This document shows positions 9,501-18,959 of a DNA stretch of 64,000 nucleotides, in pieces. Made by a program: the position numbers and the translations under genes. The number at the start of each line of letters is the position of its first letter. Positions within the stretch are counted from its first letter, which is position 1. Under the pieces are notes generated by a model. The model was not told the DNA's origin and did no database searches. It was given only the letters and a program-made list of their open reading frames with translations. This DNA comes from Terripilifer ovatus (GTDB lineage: Bacteria > Pseudomonadota > Alphaproteobacteria > Rhizobiales > Beijerinckiaceae), in assembly GCA_029222685.1 (NCBI GenBank), contig JARHVB010000086.1, positions 310,001 through 374,000 on the forward strand, written 5' to 3'.

Positions 9501-9997
9501 GCATCGAAGAGGGCGGACGGCTGTTCGTCAAAGGCCCGAATGTGATGATGGGCTATTACCGGGCGGAAAACCCCGGCGTGCTGGAGCCGCCGGCCGATGG
9601 CTGGCACGACACCGGCGATATCGTCACCGTCGACGACCAGACCTACGTGACCATCAAGGGTCGCGCCAAGCGGTTCGCAAAAATCGCCGGCGAAATGGTG
9701 TCGCTCGCCGCGATCGAACAGATGTGTGCGCCGCTGTGGCCGGAAAACACGCCCTGCGTGGTCGCCGTGCCTGACGAACGCAAGGGCGAACGCCTGATCA
9801 TGGTGACGACGAAACCCGACGCCACGCGCTCGGAGGTGCAGGCCTTCATGAAGTCGAAGGGCGCGACCGAACTGATGACGCCTGCGGAAATCATGATCGT
9901 TCCGGCGCTGCCTTTGCTGGGATCTGGCAAGACCGACTACGTCGAGCTCAATCGCATGGTCCGGGCGCGCCTGGTTTCGACCGCAGGAGCTGCCTGA
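6587..9997 (+). CDS. Three-part phospholipid acyl-remodelling protein: MFS transporter, PlsC acyltransferase, AMP-forming acyl-ACP/CoA ligase
   Basis: 1136 residues combine what enteric bacteria split between LplT and Aas. Residues 1-400 form an MFS lysophospholipid flippase-like module (about 12 helices; FNDNFVRNMLAMLILF at the start). Residues 430-620 are a glycerolipid acyltransferase with the HX4D motif NHLSFLDA and FPEGRLT. Residues 640-1120 are an acyl-activating enzyme with the phosphate loop LFTSGSEGVPKG and the adenylation motif GYGITETAP. Together they would import lysophospholipid, activate a fatty acid and reacylate at the inner membrane. The ATG follows a CGGAGGG site. The stop is one base before the tetR start. 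Confidence 0.9.
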   Translation: MFAGLMSSRRFAPLFWCQFFSAFNDNFVRNMLAMLILFKLGAEQTGALVTLAVGIFVLPSIFLSALGGEIADAHNKALIARRLKFGEIFVQMVAAAGFWFASLPLLYAALFGLGTIAALFGPIKYGILPDHLETRELPAGNALIEGATFVAILLGIVVGGYAASHGRDPSGVVVQLMVIAVACWLSSRAIPATVVAAPNLRPNRNIFASTWRLASELRDDHRIWTGGLAVSWFWMTGAVCLSLVPVLIKHRIGGGIDVETVINALFAIGIALGSIGAAIVAHGRIVLLPVPLAAFAMAAFLVDLGLATWSLPMATGEIDITAFLASAKGLRIAIDVAGIAAAGGFFVVPAFAAVQSWAGEDRRARVVAAVNIITALFMVGGALVTAVLQTSLIGLSEPTLLVMLGALNVLAGIWLFRNLPGSFMADFLRLVFKLVFRIEVRGIENVKLAGDRCVIAVNHLSFLDAPVILSLLDDKPVFAIDWQIAKAWWVKPFLGVARCFPMDPTKPLSTRALINEVKNNNKLVIFPEGRLTVTGSLMKVYDGAAMIADKADAMIVPVRLEGLERTPFTRLPRSFVRRALFPKVRVTFLPPRKLAMPAGLMGRKRRQAAGAALYDVMSDLVFRTTKIDRTLMQALATAIKESGKSKVVLEDPITGKLNGRNLLVRIAILSRKIAAMSAPGENVGLLLPNANAVAVTFFALQSAGRVACMLNYTAGLSNLQSACRAAQIRTILTSRGFIEKANLGALAAELEKTLMLVYLEDVAKTVGIGDKLRGMREAGTSLEQRQPNDPAVVLFTSGSEGVPKGVVLSHRNFLANVAQVEARFDITPADIIFNVLPVFHSFGLLGGMLLPMLAGMKCYLYPSPLHYRQIPELVYGTNATVLFGTDTFFNGYARTANPYDFRSLRYLVGGAEPVKETTRKVYMEKFGLRILEGYGITETAPVLAVNTAMFNRSGSVGRLMPGLEYRLETVPGIEEGGRLFVKGPNVMMGYYRAENPGVLEPPADGWHDTGDIVTVDDQTYVTIKGRAKRFAKIAGEMVSLAAIEQMCAPLWPENTPCVVAVPDERKGERLIMVTTKPDATRSEVQAFMKSKGATELMTPAEIMIVPALPLLGSGKTDYVELNRMVRARLVSTAGAA

Positions 9998-9998
9998 C

Positions 9999-10610
9999 AT
10001 GAGGCAGGAAGCCATGGTCGTGAAGGGCCGCGCCCGCAATGGCGCGGTCACGAAGGAGAAAATCTTCAGCGAGGCCCTGCAGCTCTTCGCCCGCAAGGGC
10101 GTCGAGGGCACTTCGATCCGCGACATCTCGCTGGCGGTCGGCGTTGCGGATGCGGCGCTGTATCGGCACTTCCGCTCGAAGGACGATATCGCCGGAGAAA
10201 TTTTCTCCCGCCATTACGGCGCGCTCGCCCGCAGCGTCGAGGAGATCGGAGCGCGAGCGCAGCCGTTTGCCGTGACCGTGCAGCAATTGGTGGCGCATTT
10301 CTGCACGTTGTTCGACGAGCAGCCGTCGGTCTTCGCCTTCATTCTGCTCAATCAGCATGATCATCTGCGCCTGATCGGCGACCAGGCGAATGTCGTCGAG
10401 GCGCTCAAGCAGATCATGGCGCGGGCCATCGACCGCGGCGAGGTCGCCATCCGTGATCCCGATCTTGCGGCGGCGCTGGCGCTTGGGGCGACGATCCAGC
10501 CGGCCGTCTACAAGCTTTACGGCAGGCTTGCCGGATCGATGAGCACATTGGCGCCACAAATCGCGCAAGCCGTCTGCAGGGCGCTCGGCACGCCTGAAAT
10601 TGCGCCATAA
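9999..10610 (+). CDS. TetR family transcriptional regulator
   Basis: 203 residues. The N-terminal helix-turn-helix spans about residues 15-60, with the family signature GTSIRDISLAVGVADAALYRHF followed by the SKDDI turn split over the third and fourth helices. The C-terminal ligand-binding region has no recognisable subfamily motif. It starts one base after the stop of the large acyltransferase, so it is in the same operon. The dyad over that operon's promoter is the likely target, giving autorepression relieved by an acyl ligand. The ligand class is inferred from the neighbour only. Confidence 0.88.
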   Translation: MRQEAMVVKGRARNGAVTKEKIFSEALQLFARKGVEGTSIRDISLAVGVADAALYRHFRSKDDIAGEIFSRHYGALARSVEEIGARAQPFAVTVQQLVAHFCTLFDEQPSVFAFILLNQHDHLRLIGDQANVVEALKQIMARAIDRGEVAIRDPDLAAALALGATIQPAVYKLYGRLAGSMSTLAPQIAQAVCRALGTPEIAP

Positions 10611-10696
10611 AAGCAAGGCGGAGCCGGCCCAACTTGCATTCGGTGCTGACGCCGCCGTACATATCCGCAACCGAGATTTTCAAGCGAGTTTGCTAT

Positions 10697-13363
10697 ATGC
10701 GCACCGATGTTGCCCGCCCTGTCCGCCTGGCCGATTACCGTCCGCCCGATTACCTGATCGAGACTGTCGACCTGACAATCCGGCTTGAGGCCGGCAATAC
10801 GCAGGTCTCGTCGCGGCTGGCCTTGCGTCCCAATCCCGCAGGCCGTGTCGGCGCACCGCTCATTCTCGATGGCGACGGACTGTCGGGGCGGCTCGCCGCC
10901 ATCGATGGTGAAGCGCCGCCGGCCGGGTCAGTCAGCATGTCTCCCGACGCGCTGGAAATCGCGCATCCGCCGCAGCGGCCGTTCACGCTCGACATCGAGA
11001 CGATCGTCGATCCGGCGGCGAACACGCAGTTGATGGGCCTCTACCGCTCCGGCTCGGCCTACTGCACACAGTGCGAAGCCGAAGGCTTCCGGCGCATCAC
11101 TTACTTCCTCGACCGGCCCGACGTGCTCTCGGTCTATACGACGCGGATCGAAGCATCCCGTACGGAGGCGCCGGTGCTGCTGGGCAACGGCAACCTTGTC
11201 GAAACCGGCGATCTGCCCGACGGCCGCCATTTCGCCGTCTGGCACGACCCCCATCCCAAGCCCTGCTATCTCTTCGCCATGGTCGGCGGCGTGCTCGACG
11301 CGCTGAAGGACGGTTTCGTCACCATGTCGGGACGCAAGGTCGATCTCGCCATCTATGTCGAACCAGGCAAAAGCGGACACGCGCTCTACGCCATGGATTC
11401 GCTCAAGCGGTCGATGCGCTGGGATGAAGAGGAGTTCGGCCGCGAATACGATCTCGATGTGTTCAACATCGTCGCCGTGTCCGATTTCAACATGGGCGCG
11501 ATGGAGAACAAAGGCCTCAATGTCTTCAACGACAAGTATATCCTGGCGTCGCCCGATACGGCGACGGACTCAGACTATGCCGGTATAGAAACCGTTGTGG
11601 CGCACGAGTATTTCCACAACTGGACCGGCAATCGCATCACCTGCCGCGACTGGTTTCAGCTTTGTCTGAAGGAAGGCCTCACCGTTTTCCGCGACCATGA
11701 ATTCAGCGCCGACCAGCGCTCGCGGCCGGTACAACGCATCGGCGCGGTGCGCAATCTGCGCGCGGCGCAATTTCCCGAAGACGGCGGCCCACTGGCCCAC
11801 AACGTGCGGCCGGAACTCTATCACGAGATCAACAATTTCTACACGCCGACCGTCTACGAGAAGGGCGCCGAAGTCATCCGGGTGCTCAAGGAGTTCATCG
11901 GTGACGACGCGTTCCGGCGCGGCATGGATCTTTATTTCGAGCGCTATGACGGCACGGCCGCCATCGTCGAAAACTTCATCTCCTGTTTCGCCGATGCCTC
12001 CGGCCGCGACATGACGCAGTTCATGCGCTGGTACAGCCAGGCCGGCACGCCCGTCGTCAAGGTTCGCGAGACATACGATGCAGCGGCGCGCACTTACGCG
12101 CTGCAGTTCGAACAGTCCTGCCCTCCGACACCGGGGCAGATCGAAAAACTGCCGCAGGTGATTCCGATTTCGCTGGGTCTCATCGCCCAGGATGGAACCG
12201 AAATCGCGCTTGAGACGCCCGCGGCCGACCAGGCGGGCGGCGCCAGCGCCGAGGAAGTCGCGCGCGGCATGTTCGACCTGACGGCGAAGACACGCACACT
12301 CGTTTTTAAAAATGTCGCGGCAAAGCCCGTCCCTTCGCTGTTTCGTGGATTTTCCGCACCGGTGCGGTTGGATTTTGATTCCTCCGAAGAGGCGCTGCGC
12401 CTCTCGCTTGCCTATGATTCCGACAATTTCAACCGCTGGCAGGCGGCGCAGACCTATGCGACGCGGCTGATGCAGGCCTCGGTCACCGCGCTGCGCAATG
12501 GCGGCAGGCCCGCCGATCCGGCAGGTTTCTGTGCGGCGATGACGCGGGTGGGCGAGCAATGGCGCGACGATCCGGCCTTCGCATCGCTGGCGCTGACCCT
12601 GCCCGGTGAATCCGACCTTGCCCGTGAGATCGCCTCTGATGTCGATCCAAGCGCGATTCATGATGCGCGGCGGGCACTGCGCTCGGCGCTCGGCCAGGCG
12701 CAGGCGGCAGCGCTGACGAAAATTCACGATGAACTGTCGACGGCGACGCCATTCGTCCCCGATGCGGCCGGCGCCGCGCGGCGCGCCCTGCGGCTGACGG
12801 CGCTCGACCTCATCACCGCAGCCGACCCGGACGAAGGCGGCATGCGGGCGCTGAAGCAATATCGCAGCGCCGACAATATGACCGAGATGTTCGGCGCGCT
12901 CAGCGTGCTCGTGCTGTATGCGCCGTCGCTGCGCGACGAGGCGCTGGAGCATTTCTATAAGAAGTTCGAGACTGATCATCTCGTCGTCGACAAATGGTTC
13001 TCCCTGCAAGCGATGATCCCGGAGGCCGGTGCCCTCGACCACATCCGGGCCTTGATGCAGCACCCGGCGTTTTCCATGTCGAACCCCAACCGCATGCGGT
13101 CGCTCATCGGCACGTTCGCCATGGCCAATCCGACCCAGTTCAATGCGGCGGACGGATCGGGCTACGAATTCATGGCGACCAATGTGCTCGATATAGACAA
13201 GCGCAACGCGCAAGTTGCGGCGCGACTGCTGGTCGCGTTCCGGTCGTGGAAAGGGCTTGAGCCGGTGCGGCGGGCGAAGGCCAATGCGGCCCTCCAGCGC
13301 ATCGCCGCAGCCAACGCGCTGTCGGCTGACGTCCGCGACATCGTCACCCGCTCGCTGGCCTAA
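10697..13363 (+). CDS. pepN: Aminopeptidase N (M1 family zinc metallopeptidase)
   Basis: 888 residues from the ATG at 10697; an upstream in-frame ATG (10634) would add 21 unconserved residues. The M1 hallmarks are present: the exopeptidase motif MGAMENKGLN and the zinc site HEYFHNW (first His about residue 303) with the distal Glu in KEGLTVFRDHEF. Length and the long C-terminal alpha-helical part match the E. coli PepN type. It is a cytoplasmic broad-specificity aminopeptidase that trims peptides after proteasome-like proteases. In this block it is followed by a PleC-like kinase, an order I recall from other Hyphomicrobiales. Confidence 0.95.
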   Translation: MRTDVARPVRLADYRPPDYLIETVDLTIRLEAGNTQVSSRLALRPNPAGRVGAPLILDGDGLSGRLAAIDGEAPPAGSVSMSPDALEIAHPPQRPFTLDIETIVDPAANTQLMGLYRSGSAYCTQCEAEGFRRITYFLDRPDVLSVYTTRIEASRTEAPVLLGNGNLVETGDLPDGRHFAVWHDPHPKPCYLFAMVGGVLDALKDGFVTMSGRKVDLAIYVEPGKSGHALYAMDSLKRSMRWDEEEFGREYDLDVFNIVAVSDFNMGAMENKGLNVFNDKYILASPDTATDSDYAGIETVVAHEYFHNWTGNRITCRDWFQLCLKEGLTVFRDHEFSADQRSRPVQRIGAVRNLRAAQFPEDGGPLAHNVRPELYHEINNFYTPTVYEKGAEVIRVLKEFIGDDAFRRGMDLYFERYDGTAAIVENFISCFADASGRDMTQFMRWYSQAGTPVVKVRETYDAAARTYALQFEQSCPPTPGQIEKLPQVIPISLGLIAQDGTEIALETPAADQAGGASAEEVARGMFDLTAKTRTLVFKNVAAKPVPSLFRGFSAPVRLDFDSSEEALRLSLAYDSDNFNRWQAAQTYATRLMQASVTALRNGGRPADPAGFCAAMTRVGEQWRDDPAFASLALTLPGESDLAREIASDVDPSAIHDARRALRSALGQAQAAALTKIHDELSTATPFVPDAAGAARRALRLTALDLITAADPDEGGMRALKQYRSADNMTEMFGALSVLVLYAPSLRDEALEHFYKKFETDHLVVDKWFSLQAMIPEAGALDHIRALMQHPAFSMSNPNRMRSLIGTFAMANPTQFNAADGSGYEFMATNVLDIDKRNAQVAARLLVAFRSWKGLEPVRRAKANAALQRIAAANALSADVRDIVTRSLA

Positions 13364-13370
13364 CAGTCAG

Positions 13371-13463
13371 CGCATTTTCAAACGAAGTGGACACCGGTTC
13401 GCGTGAAGAAAATGGGCTCTTTCAAGAAACCGGACGCGTCTTTCCGATCCAGAGGATCGGAAA
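13371..13463. repeat. Dispersed repeat plus perfect 10-bp hairpin after pepN
   Basis: 13371-13415 (CGCATTTTCA through GAAGAAAATG) is a copy of the repeat found inverted at 53161-53206. It is followed at 13441-13463 by TTTCCGATCC-AGA-GGATCGGAAA, a perfect 10-base-pair stem with a three-base loop. There is no clear run of T after the stem, so termination is uncertain. The rest of 13364-13610 shows no gene. Confidence 0.65.
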
Positions 13464-13610
13464 ACGCTATGGTTAGCGGTGACGCCGCGCAAAAAATCGT
13501 AAACGAATGATTAAACGCTGGACAAATCATCGGCCCGGGATTCAACTGGCCTTGATTCGCTGTGATGCGGCACATGACGGCGATCAATGTTTTTATCCTG
13601 GGGGCCACTC

Positions 13611-15998
13611 ATGGCACGTGCAAACGTGCTGGACGCGACTGCTTGCGCAGTTTCTTCCAGAACGAACTCACGCGCAAATTTGCTGACGGATGGGGCAAGC
13701 CGCCCGCGCTATGAAGGCGTTCTGCGGCTTGCGGTCCCTCTGATGGCGGCCCTGTTCTGCATCGTCCTGATCTCGGCGGCCTGGATCGTCGCCACCGCCC
13801 TGCGCGAGCAGGCCCTGCAACAATCAGCAGCCGACATCGAACTGACATCGACGGCTTTGGCCATTGCGATCGATCGCTCCGCGCCAACCCAACAGCTTGC
13901 CCGCCAGCTTGCCCGGCCGATCGCCAATGCCGACGAACTTCTCGCCAATGCCTTCAAATCCCGAAACCCGACGGTTGGAACCATCGCGCTTCTCGGCAAT
14001 GCGGCCGGCGACATCGTTGCCGCCGCTGCAGGCGATACAGCGGTCCGAGGCACCCTGGCGGACTATCTGGGCGACGCCCAGCCGCTCGTGGTGCTGGGCG
14101 AGAAAGCCGGCATCATCCGCACAAGGCTGGCCGATGGCCGCGAAGCCCTGGCCGGCGCCTATACGCTGCGGGAGCCGTTCGGCCAGGTCGTCGTGGCGCG
14201 GCCGCTCGATGCGGCGCTTGCCGACTGGCGCGCCTCGATTCTGCGGCTGGCAATCTTCGCAGCCCTCGTCGTCCTCATCATCAGCGTGCTGGCACTGGGG
14301 TATTTCCTGCAGGCAAATCGCGCCCAGGCGGCGGCGGCCATTTGCGAGCGGCTCGGCTCGAAATTCGACATGGCGCTCAATCGCGGTCATTGCGGGTTGT
14401 GGGATTGGGATATCGCGCGCGGCCGCATCATGTGGTCGGACTCCATGTATGAGCTCATCGGCCTTGCGCCGGAAGGCCGCTTCATATCGGTGGGCGATGC
14501 CGCCAAACTCATCCATCCCGACGATCTCGACCTCAATGCCGTGGCGAAGTTCCTGCTGACATCGGAGAAACAGACGATCGACCGCACCTTCCGCATGCGC
14601 CATGCGGACGGCCATTGGCTGTGGCTGCGCGCCCGCGCCGAAATCGTGCCGCAGACGCAGGGCGGCGCGGCACATCTGGTCGGTATCGCTCTCGACATCA
14701 CCGAACAGCGGCGGCTCGCGGAAAAATCGCGCACCGCCGGCGAGCGCCTGCAGGACGCCATCGAGTCGATTTCGGAATCCTTCGTTCTATGGGACACCGA
14801 CAAACGGCTCGTCGCCTGCAATTCGCGTTTCATGAAACTTTACAGCCTGCCGCCGGGCAGCGATCGTGAAGGAACGCCGATAGACGAGGTGCTGGCGCTG
14901 GCGACGTCGCCGGTGGTGCTGATGCAGGTGCCGGTCAACGAACGCAGCGACATCAAGGCGCGATCCTACGAGGCGCAGCTCAGCGACGGGCGCTGGCTGC
15001 AGATCAACGAACGCGCCACCAAGGACGGCAGCTATGTCTCGGTGGGATCGGACATCACCGCCCACAAGCTGCACGAAGAAAAGCTGATGGAATCCGAGCG
15101 CCGCCTGATGGCGACGGTCGCCGACCTGCGGAAATCCCGCCAGACATTGGAAATTCAGGCCCGGCAACTGGCGGACATGGCCGAGCGTTATCTCGAACAA
15201 AAAGCCGAAGCCGAACTCGCCAACCGTGCCAAATCGGAATTCCTGGCCAATATGAGCCATGAGTTACGCACCCCGCTCAACGCCATCATCGGCTTCTCGC
15301 AGATCATGGAGCAGGAGACCTTCGGCACGCTGGGTTCGCCGAAATATCTCGACTATGCCGCGCATATCCGCGAAAGCGGCCAGCATCTTTTGGGCATCAT
15401 CTCCGACGTGCTGGACATGTCGTCGCTCGAAGCCGGCCGCGTCACCCTGCAGAAAACCGAATTCGACATCGCACTGGCGATCTCATCGGCCATCGAAAGC
15501 GTTCGCGACACCAGCCTCGCCAAGAACATCGTTCTCACCGCCGACGCCTGTCCGCACGTTCACGTCAGCGCCGACCGCGACGCTATCGAACGCATCCTCG
15601 GCAAGCTGCTGCGCAATGCCGTCCGCTTCACCGCCAGCGAGGGCAAGGTCGGCGTGCGTTGCCGCCTCATCGACGGCGCCATCAACATCTATGTGGAGGA
15701 TACGGGCTGCGGCATATCGCAGGAAGCGATGGCGCGCATCGGCCGGCCGTTCGAGCAGATCAATGCGCCGCTTGAGAACGGGCTGAAAGGCTCCGGCCTC
15801 GGCCTGGCGATCGCACGCTCGCTGGCCGAACTGCACGGTGGCTCGTTGCGCATCCGCTCCGTCGAAAACGCCGGCACGCTGGTGCGGGTGCGCCTGCCGC
15901 TGCCGCCGCGGGCGCTGAAGTCCATTGCACGCGAAGCACGCAGCGAGCGCGGCGAGCGCGCTTTCTCACTGCAGACACTGCGCCGCAGCCGGGCTTGA
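13611..15998 (+). CDS. pleC: Membrane sensor histidine kinase with tandem PAS domains, PleC-like
   Basis: 795 residues from 13611, chosen because CTGGGGGCC precedes it; an ATG 24 bases upstream lacks a ribosome site. Layout: transmembrane helix about 40-65, extracytoplasmic region to about 220, second helix about 225-245, a PAS domain (about 265-370, ending GIALDITEQRRL), a second PAS-like segment (SESFVLWDTDKRLVACNSRF), coiled coil, then HisKA with FLANMSHELRTPLNAIIGFS and a HATPase domain (GLKGSGLGLAIARSLAELHG). The HisKA sequence is of the PleC/DivJ/PdhS class acting on the cell-cycle regulator DivK. Position between pepN and glnE supports PleC. The symbol is an inference from class and synteny. 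Confidence 0.7.
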   Translation: MARANVLDATACAVSSRTNSRANLLTDGASRPRYEGVLRLAVPLMAALFCIVLISAAWIVATALREQALQQSAADIELTSTALAIAIDRSAPTQQLARQLARPIANADELLANAFKSRNPTVGTIALLGNAAGDIVAAAAGDTAVRGTLADYLGDAQPLVVLGEKAGIIRTRLADGREALAGAYTLREPFGQVVVARPLDAALADWRASILRLAIFAALVVLIISVLALGYFLQANRAQAAAAICERLGSKFDMALNRGHCGLWDWDIARGRIMWSDSMYELIGLAPEGRFISVGDAAKLIHPDDLDLNAVAKFLLTSEKQTIDRTFRMRHADGHWLWLRARAEIVPQTQGGAAHLVGIALDITEQRRLAEKSRTAGERLQDAIESISESFVLWDTDKRLVACNSRFMKLYSLPPGSDREGTPIDEVLALATSPVVLMQVPVNERSDIKARSYEAQLSDGRWLQINERATKDGSYVSVGSDITAHKLHEEKLMESERRLMATVADLRKSRQTLEIQARQLADMAERYLEQKAEAELANRAKSEFLANMSHELRTPLNAIIGFSQIMEQETFGTLGSPKYLDYAAHIRESGQHLLGIISDVLDMSSLEAGRVTLQKTEFDIALAISSAIESVRDTSLAKNIVLTADACPHVHVSADRDAIERILGKLLRNAVRFTASEGKVGVRCRLIDGAINIYVEDTGCGISQEAMARIGRPFEQINAPLENGLKGSGLGLAIARSLAELHGGSLRIRSVENAGTLVRVRLPLPPRALKSIAREARSERGERAFSLQTLRRSRA

Positions 15999-16007
15999 GT
16001 GGTTCTG

Positions 16008-18959
16008 CTAACGTAAGAGATCCAAAAACACCTCGCGCACGGCGGCACGCTTTTCACGCAGTTCGAGTTCCACTCTGGCGAAATCCGGCAGGTTGACGCT
16101 GTTGGCGATGCGTCTGAGCACGCTGGAGGCGACCTGCCCCGGATCGAACGGACCATCGATGGCCAGGCGCATCATCTGCGTGACCGCGGCGTAGACCCGG
16201 GCTGCATCGACGAGCAGATCGGCGGTCGCAAGAGGAAGAACGCCGGCCGCTCCCGCCTTGGCGATCACCCCGGCGGTCGATGGATCGACGATGCCGGGCG
16301 TGGTGCCGGCGTTGGCCAGAACCAGATATTGCGCGATGAACTCGATATCGACGATGCCGCCCGCCGCCAGCTTGAGATCCCATGGATCGTCTTCGCCCTT
16401 CTCCTTCGCGATCAGGCGACGCATGGCCAGCACGTCCTTGCGCAACTTTTGAATATTCAGTGGCTTCGCCAGGATGGCGAATTGCGCGGCCTCGATGTCT
16501 CGCGCCAGGCTCGCCTCGCCGGCAATCACGCGCGCGCGCGTCAGCGCCATATGCTCCCAGGTCTCCGCTTCATTGTTCTGATAGTCGACGAAACCCGAAA
16601 GCCTCGTCGCGACAGGCCCCTGCCCGCCCGATGGCCGCAGACGCAGATCGACATCGTAGAGCTTGCCGCGCCTGGTGGCCGCGGTCATCGCCGCCACCAG
16701 CCGCTTGGTCAGGCGCGCGAAATATTGCGCCGCATGCAGCGGGCGGGCGCCATCGGACTCCGGCGTTGCATCGTTGTAATCGTAGATGAGGATGAGATCG
16801 AGATCGGAGGCAGACGTCATCTCGCGGGAGCCGAGCTTGCCCATGCCGACGATGGCGCAGCGCGCGCCTGGCACGACGCCGTGCTCCGCGGCCAGCACAT
16901 CCGAGACATGGATCAACGCCGTTCTGAGCATGGTTTCGGCAAGCGCCGTATAGGCGCGGCCGGTCTCATCCGCGCTCATGACGCCGGCAAGAAAGCGGAT
17001 GCCGATGAGGAACTTCTCTTCCTGCGCAAGATCGCGACAATCGTCGAGAAACTGCTCGCTGTCGACTGCATTCGCCAAAATCCGGTTGGCACGGTCTTCC
17101 AGGCGATGCGCGCTCGAGGACACGTCCATATGCGAAGGATCGATGGCGGCATCAAGCACATGCGGACGCAGGGAAACGATCTGGGCCAGACGCGGCGCAC
17201 CGCCAAGAATATCGGCGAACAGCTCGCGAACCTTGTCGTTGGATTTTAGAATCGAGAAGAGTTCGACCGCCGCCGGCATGCGCGCCAGCGCATTGTCGAA
17301 CGCGAGCAACGCTGCATCCGCATCACCGCTGCCGCCGAAAGCTTCGAGCAGGGCCGGGACAAGCCCGGTCATCACCTCGCGGGCGCGGGCGCTTTGCATG
17401 GCCGGGCGGCGGCCGAAATGCCAGCCGCGCACGGTTTCGGCCGCGCGCGCCGGATCGGTAAAGCCCAGTTTCGACAAGGTCTCCAGGGTTTCGGCGTCGT
17501 CGGACACGCCGGTGAAAACCAGGCTGCCCGATGTCGAGGCGAGGCCCGGTTCCGTCTCGAACAAGCGGGCATAGTGGCGCTCGACGCATTCGAGCTGCCC
17601 GGTCAGCGCGGCACCGAAAGCCTCGGCGTCGGCATAGCCGCAGAACATGGCGAATGCGTTCAACTCGCCTGGATCGAAGGGAAGCTTCTGCGTCTGCTCG
17701 TCGGCGATCATCTGCAGGCGATGTTCGATCTCGCGCAGGAAGCGATAGGCGGCGCTCAGTTCTTTCGTCGCCTCGGACGTGATCCAGCCGTCGTTGGCGA
17801 GTTCGCGCAACATCTCGAGCGTGCGCGCGCCGCGCAGGTTCGGACGCCTGCCTCCGAAGATCAATTGCTGCGTCTGGACGAAGAATTCGACTTCGCGAAT
17901 GCCGCCGCGCCCGAGCTTGATATTGTGGCCGGCGACGGCGATCTCGGCATAGCCGCGAACCGCATGGATCTGCCGTTTCATGGCGTGGATGTCGGCGATC
18001 GCCGCATAGTCGAAATAACGCCGCCACAGGAACGGTGTCATATCCCTGAGGAAACTCTCGCCAAGGCCGATTTCGCCGGCCACTGGCCGCGCCTTGATGA
18101 AGGCGGCGCGCTCCCAGTTCTGACCGAGGTTTTCATAGTAGGAAAAGGCAGACGGCAGCGAAACGGCGACGGCCGTGGAACCTGGATCCGGTCGCAGGCG
18201 CAGGTCGACCCTGAAGGCATAGCCGTCGCCGGTGCGCTCCTGCAGCAGGCGTGCGATCAATTGGGTGACGCGCACGTAGATCGTCGTGGCGTTGGCAGGA
18301 TCGAGCAGCGCCGGCGTCTGCGGATCGAAGAAGGCGACAAGGTCGATGTCGCTCGAATAGTTCAACTCCATGGCGCCATGTTTTCCCAGCGCCAGCAGCA
18401 CGAAGCCGCAGCCGCGCTCGGGATCGGCAGGATCGGCAAGCCTGAGCCGTTTCTGCCGGTGCGCCTGACGGAGGGCATAACGCGTCGCGCAGCGGGTGGC
18501 GCAATCGGCAAGCCGCGTCACCGCCATCATGACGTCGTCGACGCTCCAGACGCCGGCGAGATCGCAAAGGGCGATCAGCAGATGGCCTTCCTGCTTGCCC
18601 AGGCGCAGCGCGCGCAGCATCGCCTCGTCGTCCGCTGCTGCTTCAGCGCCGCGCCGCATTCGGTCCAGACAGGCATCGAACCTGCTTTCCGGAACGCTTG
18701 CCAGAAGATCGGACAGCCGCTGCGGATCGGCGCTCGCCAGAGACCAGAGATAGGGCGAATGGTCGGCGATCGCGCTCAGCAACGCCCGCAGAGGCGGACC
18801 GGGCTTCGCCAGCAGCGCGCTGACCCCGCCGGCGCCGGCACTCAGATCCTTGAGTTTGTCGCCGGCGACCGACGCACGTTGCACCAGCGGCGCAGAGACG
18901 ACACTCGCAACGAGTGTTTTATCTTCCGGCTTCGGCTTCGATCTTTTCGCCGCGCTCAT
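16008..18959 (-). CDS. glnE: Bifunctional glutamine synthetase adenylyltransferase/adenylyl-removing enzyme
   Basis: 983 residues, the usual length of GlnE. Two nucleotidyltransferase domains are visible. The N-terminal one (deadenylation) carries LNYSSDIDLVAFFD, and the C-terminal one (adenylation) carries SREMTSASDLDLILIYD. Both keep the acidic pair needed for metal. Between them lies the helical regulatory region. The enzyme adds or removes AMP on glutamine synthetase in response to PII protein and glutamine. Its start overlaps the end of the sensor-kinase gene by 41 bases, so translation is probably coupled. It ends nine bases from the converging pleC-like gene. Confidence 0.97.
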   Translation of the reverse strand: MSAAKRSKPKPEDKTLVASVVSAPLVQRASVAGDKLKDLSAGAGGVSALLAKPGPPLRALLSAIADHSPYLWSLASADPQRLSDLLASVPESRFDACLDRMRRGAEAAADDEAMLRALRLGKQEGHLLIALCDLAGVWSVDDVMMAVTRLADCATRCATRYALRQAHRQKRLRLADPADPERGCGFVLLALGKHGAMELNYSSDIDLVAFFDPQTPALLDPANATTIYVRVTQLIARLLQERTGDGYAFRVDLRLRPDPGSTAVAVSLPSAFSYYENLGQNWERAAFIKARPVAGEIGLGESFLRDMTPFLWRRYFDYAAIADIHAMKRQIHAVRGYAEIAVAGHNIKLGRGGIREVEFFVQTQQLIFGGRRPNLRGARTLEMLRELANDGWITSEATKELSAAYRFLREIEHRLQMIADEQTQKLPFDPGELNAFAMFCGYADAEAFGAALTGQLECVERHYARLFETEPGLASTSGSLVFTGVSDDAETLETLSKLGFTDPARAAETVRGWHFGRRPAMQSARAREVMTGLVPALLEAFGGSGDADAALLAFDNALARMPAAVELFSILKSNDKVRELFADILGGAPRLAQIVSLRPHVLDAAIDPSHMDVSSSAHRLEDRANRILANAVDSEQFLDDCRDLAQEEKFLIGIRFLAGVMSADETGRAYTALAETMLRTALIHVSDVLAAEHGVVPGARCAIVGMGKLGSREMTSASDLDLILIYDYNDATPESDGARPLHAAQYFARLTKRLVAAMTAATRRGKLYDVDLRLRPSGGQGPVATRLSGFVDYQNNEAETWEHMALTRARVIAGEASLARDIEAAQFAILAKPLNIQKLRKDVLAMRRLIAKEKGEDDPWDLKLAAGGIVDIEFIAQYLVLANAGTTPGIVDPSTAGVIAKAGAAGVLPLATADLLVDAARVYAAVTQMMRLAIDGPFDPGQVASSVLRRIANSVNLPDFARVELELREKRAAVREVFLDLLR

